From Pycnopodia helianthoides (Eukaryota; Echinodermata; Asteroidea; Forcipulatida; Asteriidae), in contig CM063250.1 in assembly GCA_032158295.1 (NCBI GenBank), positions 2,487,501-2,551,500 on the forward strand: 64,000 bases of DNA, given 5' to 3'. Positions within the stretch are counted from its first letter, which is position 1, and each line of letters begins with the position of its first letter. The notes under the pieces are model-generated. The model was not told the DNA's origin. It did not search any database and saw only the letters and a list, made by a program, of their open reading frames with translations. Position numbers and translations under genes: made by a program. Below, one piece after another: positions 12,001 through 20,900 of the stretch.

Positions 12001-15000
12001 GTCTCACTGTGGAACCGTCTGCTTGTAAGTACCCACTCATTACAGTCTCACTCTGGAACCGTATGCTTGTAAGTGCCCACTCATTACAGTCTCACTCTGG
12101 AATCGTATGCGTGTAAGTACCCACTCATTACAGTGTCACTGTGGAACCGTATGCGTGTAAGTACCCACTCATTACAGTCTTACTGTGGAACCATCTGCTT
12201 GTAAGTACCCACTCATTACAGTCTCACTCTGGAACCGTATGCCTGTAAGTGCCCACTCATTACAGTCTCACTGTGGAACCGTCTGCTTGTAAGTACCCAC
12301 TCATTACAGTCTCACTCTGGAACCGTTTGCGTGTAAGTACCCACTCATTACAGTCTCACTGTGGAACCGTATGCTTGTAAGTACCCACTCATTTCAGTCT
12401 CACTGTGGAACCATCTGCTTGTAAGTACCCACTCATTACAGTCTCACTGTGGAACCGTCTGCTTGTAAGTACCCACTCATTACAGTCTCACTCTGGAACC
12501 ATATGTTTCTTGAAAGAAGTAAAGCAATCACCAGAGGAGAAAGAAATAGTCTTTGTTGTAGTTTTGTAATTCTGGTGATGCACAGAGCCCTTCAACCTGA
12601 ATTGTACCATTGGGAGGCTCTGAATCTTGACTAAGGGGGAATCCAGGCTCAGAATCCATTTTTTGAAGGAATTTTCTTATTCATCATATCTCATCCCTGT
12701 TTGTTTATTTAATTTGGCAGACCTCCAGGAAAGCCACCACATCGTGTTCTTACAACAGCATTACCAGGTGTCGTCAACCAAAACGCAGCGAACAAATCCA
12801 AAGGTACAGCGGCTAGTACATAACCATCCCCCAACTACAAACTTGTAACTTCTCCACCCCCTCCTAAAGGGGACTGGTTGTCATCAGACATTCAATTCAA
12901 TACTTAAGTTGCAGTGCAGAATCCAGAAAGGGTCCCCGACCCACCCACCCATGCAGCCAACCCACCCACTCAACCCACCAACCCAACCAGCCAACCCACC
13001 CAACCCATCCAGCCCACCCACCCACTCAACCCACCAACCCAACGAGCCAACCCACCCAGCCAACCCACCCACTCAACCCACCAACCCAACCAGCCAACCC
13101 ACCCAACCCACCCAGCCCTCCAAGCCAACCAGCCAACCCAGCCAACCCAGCCAACCCAGCCAACCCAGCCAACCCAGCCAACCCAACCACCCAACCCAAC
13201 CACCCAACCCACCCTACCCACCCAGCCAACCCACCAACCACCCAGGCCACCCAGCCAACCCAGCCAACCCAACCACCCAACCCACCCAACCCACCCAGCC
13301 AACCCACCAACCACCCAGCCCACCCAGCCAACCCAGCCAACCCACCAACCCAACCAGCCAACCCACCCACTCAACCCACCCACCCAACCCAGTAACCAAC
13401 CCCAGCCAACCCACCAGCCAACCCAGCCAACCCACCAGCCATCCCAGCCAGCCAACCCACCAACCCAACCACCCAACCCACCCAATTCAACCAGCCAACC
13501 CAGCCAACCCACCAGCCATCCCAGCCAGCCAACCCACCAATCCAACCACCCAACCCACCCAATTCAACCAGCCAACCCAGCCAACCCACCCACTCAACCC
13601 AGCCAACCCACCCACTCAACCCACCAACCCACCCACTCAACCCACCCAACCCACCCAACCCAGCCATACTCTTAATATGGCTTGACAATACCACTATGTA
13701 TACTGTTTGCGGTAGCCGTTAACATCGTGTGGATATCTCTACTTTGCTGTGTAGATTGTTCTGTGAGAACTTGTCTTGCTTAGTTATTCTACTGCCTAAA
13801 CACACTGATTTCGGAACCCGGGATACGACTTATTTTTTCTTTGTTGTTGATTTTCAGCTTCTTTAGCGGTGGCGCTACCCGTCATTCTTGTAATACTGGT
13901 AGTCATCATCATCATCTTATTAGTGCGATACAAGAGAAAGTAAGTACAAACCCAGTTTTCAATTCCCATTGTTCAACTCGCGAATCTCCCAACTCTGCTT
14001 GTCTAACAGTTTGGATTGAATTGATTTGATTTGATTCCTTGTTCCAGTCCAAAAAGGAACATACACCCCATTACCGTGGGGAATGTTTACAACAATAGTG
14101 TTTAAAAAACCTATTGAGGTTTACATTATGATGGAAGAGTTGGCTAAACGCATTCAGTTTAAAAGAATTATTTGTTGCATTCATTTCCTTGAACTAAGCA
14201 TGATATGCCAATATAATAATAGACTTGCATAAGTCCCGCCAGCATAATTCAGAAGCTGCTAAGAAACAGCTGGTGTATGTGAAGTCCATCTGTTATTTGT
14301 TGTGAACGGGAATCTGAGACTCCTTTGAAATGTCACACCCAGGAGGTTCAGGGGCTTCCAGATCAAGGGAAGACCCAAGACCTCTACAAGATTGTGTGGA
14401 TTTTTGTACGAGTTACTGACTGTTATTCTTTAGTGTTTTGCCTACACCAATGTATGCTAAGCTCCTTGCACAAACATCACTTCCGACTCACAGAGTTGCT
14501 TAAGCAGGAAAATGTTGCTTAACAACTTTCTGCTAAGCAAGAATGAGCAGGATACCAGCCACAGATGGTACATGTCACACAGCATTTTGGCTGGTAACCT
14601 TATTCTGGTAAGCATATGTTTTGTTGCGGTTGGCTGCTTTCCATGCTTAAAGCAGCTGCATGAAATGGGGCCCCAGATGAACGAGTGATTGTTATTTCTG
14701 GGTCATGACCTTCTCCCTCCAGGTATACTGGTAGCTTTAAACATCATCGGATGAAGCAGGATCCGGACAATGTTGAGATCGGCAATCCGACGTTCATGTA
14801 CGAGCCTCAGCTCAACGAGGATGACGGACCGCAGCTTGTAGACACGGCGTTTACCGTCAAGGGAAGCAGCAAGGTATTGGTTTTTACTGTGGTCTGTGAG
14901 TCGTAGACACTCTCCGTCTCTCTGTCTGTCTGTCCCTCTATGTAACTCGTGCAAAGGTACGGCTCATGGTAATTAACCCTTTAGAGTCTGTAGAGGCTGC

Positions 15001-17894
15001 AAGTGGCTGGTACCCTTTGTGGCTGAGATCGGCCGTAACAGTTGACCTATTTCCACTCAATCAAAAAGTTTTTTTTTAGGAAAGATCGTGTCACAAAATG
15101 ACAACTTCAGAAGTTAACAGTCTATCTACATTTTTTCAAAACCAAAGCGACTGTCTGTTTCATAATAATTTTCCAGACATTTTTTCTGTAAAAAAGCAAA
15201 CCCTTATGCTGAAGTTGATAAATTTGGGGCGTTTTGGTGATGATTAAACAGAAAGACATGGACCCTAGAGGGTTTGTGGGTACTGTTATCAAGATTATTG
15301 ACTTTGCTTCCTATCCGGCCCAAATGAATTATCGTTTTTCAAATCACTAGGGGTTCTCCACCCTCGGATTGTAAGGCCAGGTCGGGATTGGTGGCTGTAG
15401 CTGCGGCTAAGGCTGTTGCTAAGGGCATCCTATGCTTCAATGCATGATGACGCAGTGATCTAGCCATAGCCGTAGCCGCCAATTCGGACTCATCCTAAAT
15501 GTCTCTGGAAATGTTGTTAAAGCGACCCAAACCAGCTCATAATTGACTCTGATTTGAGTTCCAAAACTCACTGTGATGTAGCAAAAAATAACAACCAAAT
15601 TTGCACGAAAGATGACCCAAACTTTGGCATATTATTTCAAACTTTTGGGTATCGTTTACTGTGATTTGGTGGAGTCGGGTTTGTCTTTGCATTCAGACTT
15701 CAGTGAAGAGAGAATCATGTTTTTAAAAAAAAACCGCCGAAACGTCTACTAGTTCTTCATTGATTGATTTGTTTGTTTGTTCCATGCACACTGCTTTAGT
15801 TTAGATTCTGTTGTAGCCATAACAGACGCATCGCTCATGTGGTTGACCATTTCATCGATAGATTTGGAACAAAGTAATAATTGTAGTAGTAATTGAGGTA
15901 GCCACTGTTGCTGTTGCTGCTGCCGATCATGGGTGGGGCTAGGATTCTTGTATTAAAAAAACCCCTCGCATTTAATTCTCATCATTGCCAAACAGTTTAT
16001 TTGTTTCAGCATTGTGTTCCCGTGTTTCTGGCCGTGAGTGCGCATGTTTTGTTTGTCCTTGTTTTTCTTCCATCCAGTTTGTTCATTTTTTACCTGTAAT
16101 CGGGACCGCAGTCGGGTAGAAAAGACGCTCGTGGGTTGCTTTAGATTGGTGGTGGCTTATCTTGCGGCACAGAAGCTGCCGTGCGCTTGTGTCTTGTTGC
16201 AGTTCATGTCGACTCATAATGAGATAGTTTTGTGTGTCGCCTTTTTGTTGGCAGAACAGCCCTTGGTCTTAAGGAGCAGCCTATTTATTTGTTATTTTTC
16301 TTTCGTTTGCTTTTGCCTGTCTGCTGGATGGGCAATAGACTGTTTACAGCTTTCGTGTTTATTTTGTGTAGTAGCCAGTTTACATTTTGATGTGGATTCG
16401 GCTTTCTGTTGGTTCTTGTCTGTCTGTCTGTCTGTCTGTGGTTGATGTCACGATTCAGAGACCTAATACTGAATAAAATCCCCCATGTTATGTTCCCAGC
16501 TTTAGTGAGGGTCCCTCATGATTGTATATATTGTGCAATGTGGTTGGTCTGTATGGCGTCAGTATGTCTGTCAAGTCCTTTTCACACTACACCGAGAAAA
16601 TAAAACCCCAGGGAACTCCTGGGGAGTTTTAACCACACCGCCACCTCATGTTCAAACTGGATGCTAAATCACGTGGAAACCCCCCGAAACACACAGCATG
16701 CTAACCCCGGGGTTATCTCACTTAACACTATTCCCAAGCAGGGGTAGCTGTTCCCCAGGAGTTTGCCAGGGTCGGCAATTGGAGTGTGAACGGGTCGATC
16801 AAAGTTTCCCCGAGAAATTTGTCAAGTGTGAAAGGGACTCGATGGTATCAGCTCTGTGTTTGTGGCTTACTTTCAGATGAGATGCAGGAAGTTTGAGGTT
16901 TGGCGTGGCAGGGTTAACCACTTCCAACTCAGAGATCTTTAGAGGGTGATTTATTTACACTTAAAGTGTGTTTATTTAGGCGATTAAAAATCCAGTGGAA
17001 AAAGAATTGTCACTCACCTTGTTCACTTTTTGTGTCTTGGGGTTCTTGAGTGATTGAAAATGGGTGCAAAAGTTGCATGTGACCGTCAGCATCTGTCAAA
17101 TTAGAAACAATTGTGTGAGTTTGGGATCTTTACAAACCAATGTTTAGGTTAAATTGAAGTGTTCTGAGGAAGCTGAATGTTTGGTTAGAAATCTACAGAA
17201 GTGACAGGAACTTGATCTGTGTCTATATGCCTTCTGATAGCTCATACCCGGTGTCTTTGTCTTTCAAAGATCGCTCATTGAACATTGAATGAAATGGCTG
17301 TTGACCAATCAGAACATGCTTGCCGGATGGTGGATCCAATAAGCAATCAGCATTTAGATGTGTAATGGTGGTTAATTTTTTTTATTATGGTTATCGATTT
17401 CTAATCGGAAAGTACGATGGTACTAAGAAATTTACTTCATCTAAAGATGCTGAGAATTTTTTTTTTAAGAATCTGATGGTACTTATCTTTACTTGAAAGA
17501 CAACAGAAAAAGAGCTTGAAAAACAAAAATAAAATAATAAATTTACTAAAAAACAACATCAGTCAATTATGTGGGGTTTGTCTGAGACTTTAAGCAGTTA
17601 CTAATTTCAATGATATCTTTGTTGGTTGGTTTCATGTCATGAAAACTCAATAATTTGAAATGATGAACTCCTCAGAAAAAAAAAAATGACAATAATGTAC
17701 CACAACTGTCCTTCCACTTTAGTAAAGAGACCAGAGACATTAATTTTACAATGAGGGCAAACTATTGGTAGTACTATGGTTTAAATTTTTTGTTTTGTTT
17801 TTTTTGCTGTTGAAGAAAAAAAATAAAATAAATACTGCAGTCTGACTTCACTTCATACCTTCCTTCTCTCCTACCCACCTTGCCCACCTCTCTC

Positions 17895-17927
<33 letters not shown>

Positions 17928-20900
17928 TGACGTCTTCTTCCCGTAACCCTCCTCATTTTAGCGCAATTTTAACATCTTCACGCCTACGTATCGGCGTCTG
18001 TCTGACGCCAACATCGACATCATGCTGGACTCAAGCATCTAACCCCAATGCCTTCAACAGTCTCAAAAGCTTCCATTAACCCAAGTAAATCTTGATGTCG
18101 GGGGGGGGGGGGTTGATTCTCGGAATGCTGGGAGGCTATTTGTGTATGCTTTTGCATGAAAAAAAAAAAAAAAAAGTAACATAAATTCACCACCCATTGA
18201 AAAGTTCATTTGTCTATCCTTTGTTTGCTTGGTTAACATCCCCTTTACCACCTTGAGAAGTGCATGAGATTTTTAAGATGTGCTTTTACAATTTTGTGAG
18301 TATTGGTCACATTTTGTGGGAAAATAATGTCTGTTGAAAAAAAAAAATGGTCCTTTTTGCTTTGTGCTGCTTTGGCTGTGTGAAGCAGTCGTTGTGACTC
18401 GGAAGCATTGAAACAAAGCGTGTAAAATGGCCGTTTGTGGTTTGTGGTCCATGTGATGTAATGAAGCATGTTGACTCGAGTAAAAAAAAAAACCTGTTCC
18501 ATGTTTTGATGTATGACTGACACGGTGTAAGATAATGGTAAACACTTCAAAAGCTTCGCTGTCCACCACAGATGGGCGCTCTAGGCGCTGATTGTTCGCT
18601 CATTGTTTTTTACGACAGCTGTGCTGTGTGGAGCTGTGAATTTGAGACCCATTTTATGTGGCACCTTGTAAGGTTTTACAAGGTGCTGTGGCGCAATCTG
18701 CAGCCAACCATACCTAAAAAACAGCGGGGTGAACCCCTTCTCTTATGGATATTAAAGTGCATTGGGTTCTTTTACATGCATTACACAATTGGGACCTATG
18801 GCTTTACGCTCATCCAAAGGACGAAGCAATAATGGTTAATTGCCTTTCTTGAGGACACAAGTGTCAAGACCTGAACCCACAGTCTGCTGATCAGAAACAC
18901 CAGAGCTCAAGTCCAGTGCGGAAATCGAAACTAAACACTGGATTTCAAGTTCAGGGCTTGAATTTAAGTGAAAAAATCCACAAGACCGCAGGGCTTGTGG
19001 CTCAACATTTTTTACTAGACCAGAAGTCTTTTTACAAGACCAGAATAAAAATGAGAAATGACTTTACTAACCTACTTTTATTTGAACAACACTAAGGGAA
19101 GTTTGATCTCATTTTTTCATGGGTAAGTACACTCGGATACTGAACATAATTAGACACTTAACCATTATTGCTTTGTCCTTCGGTGTGTCGTGGCCGAGCG
19201 GATAAGAGCACCGGACTCAAGCTCTTGTGTTTCTGTTCAACAGAGTGTGGGTTCGAGTCCCGGTCGTGACACTTGTGTCCTTAACCATTATTGCTGCGTC
19301 CTTCAGATGGGACGTAAAGCCGTAGGTCCCGTGTGTTGTGTAATGCACATAAAAGAACCCAGTGCACTTATCGTAAAGAGAAGGGGTTAGCCCCGGTGTT
19401 CCTGGTTTGATTGGCTGCATATTGCGCCACAGCACCTTGTAAACCATTACATGGTGCTATGTAAAGGAATAGGTCTAATACTTCAAAACGTAGCTGCACA
19501 TACCTTGTAGGAAAAATACTGAATGTTGAAGCGCCTTGAGCATCACAGAGTGACGGATATGAGCGCTATATAAGAAGCCACCATTATTAAGATATTTATC
19601 AGACTCAATGCCAACATTTTTTTTTAAATTAATTAAAGTTGTTACACAGTGAGGTGTTGTTCAATTGTAAAACACAAGACTGCCTGACTTGTCCAGTCTT
19701 GACTTCACTGGCCTTGGGCCCGCAGTCCATTGTAAATTTCGTGCCCTGCGGTTTTGAAGTGCGAAGGCTTGGACGTGTTATGAATTAGGGAACCATGTCA
19801 TACATGTGGATGTGTCACCATTGCATGCTATGAACGTATACCATCTTTAGGTTCTTGCCCATCTCTTGTAAACCCATTCTTGCTAAATCACCATCCAAAC
19901 TTGTTTCAGTTCATCATGTTGCTTGCTTGCCATTGTGTATATATGATTTTTGTTTCTTGTAAACTCAAATTGTTTTAGTTATTGATCTGTCAAACACCTT
20001 AGTAATGATTAGAGAGTCATTAAGTATGTTAGGGTATGTTTCTGTAGAGTTTTGTTTCACACATAATTATTTAATTTCTGAAGATTTTCTTGTGTTGATG
20101 TATTTTTTCCTGTAATTTGTAGTTGTATTCGTGCAATGTACATATGTATGCCAAGTCGTTGGCTCACTTTAAAGAAAATGCATTTGTAAAAGGACGAAAA
20201 TAAAGAGGCGTTTATGTTGATCAGAGTCTGGCCTGTCTGTGGTTAGATCTTCCAAGTTTAGTGGAAGAACATTTTCTGTTCCCTTCAAAAAGATTGAGAA
20301 AGTCCATTGAAAAGGATCACAAAGAATGCTAAGCTAAGTGGAGGCGTTTGAGATGATAGAGGGCGCCCTACTCACTGGTCCTTTTCCGTTGGTCTCAGCG
20401 ATGAGAACAACAGAAAAGGACCAGTGAGTGGGGCACCCTCTATCATCTTAAAAGTCTCCCATTGTCCTCTGTCTCGGCTGTGCGTACCCTCGATGTCAGA
20501 CATTGTGTCAGTACCTCGTGTCGTGCCTGTATGGCAAAATTTTCCGGACCAATCGATGGGAAAGCTGAAATTTGCCGTACAGCTAAAATGGCAGCGCGCA
20601 TGACTTGCCTCGGTGCAGATATGCATAGATAACTACACACAGCATTCTCTGCATTTTTTTTCTTTGCTGATGATGTACACATTCCTCGACCCTAGCAGAT
20701 CGCTGGACCATCTTTTTTGTTTCCGAAAGGCCAAACATAGAATTGATCCACAGAATATATTTTAAGTTTGTTAAGAGAAGTGATTTCCAAACTTAACATA
20801 CAATCTATTTTATCGATTCTTTTTTACAGACGACTAATTTCTCCAATCCAATGTACGAGTCATTATACGCCGATCGGCAGAGTACCGGTTCGGAAATAAG

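Larger units (their letters stand above)
18043..20225 (+). other. Putative 3' UTR of the alternative LRP1 terminal exon
   Basis: This stretch runs from the TAA of the alternative exon to just past an AATAAA. It has poly(A)/poly(T) runs, a minus-strand SINE fragment (18650-18930), a full plus-strand SINE (19184-19590) and two Pumilio-type UGUANAUA sites (19936, 20137). Its use as UTR is inferred. Confidence 0.45.

Noticed and set aside
12909..13694. 250-codon Pro/Thr/Gln-rich frames and Gly/Trp-rich frames on the other strand
   Set aside because: Simple-sequence CCCA/CCAAC array; frames are open because the tract is nearly free of T on plus.
19184..19275. tRNA-Leu gene
   Set aside because: A and B boxes are present, but the acceptor arms do not pair and the sequence continues into a SINE body repeated elsewhere (49171, 55006, 62755).
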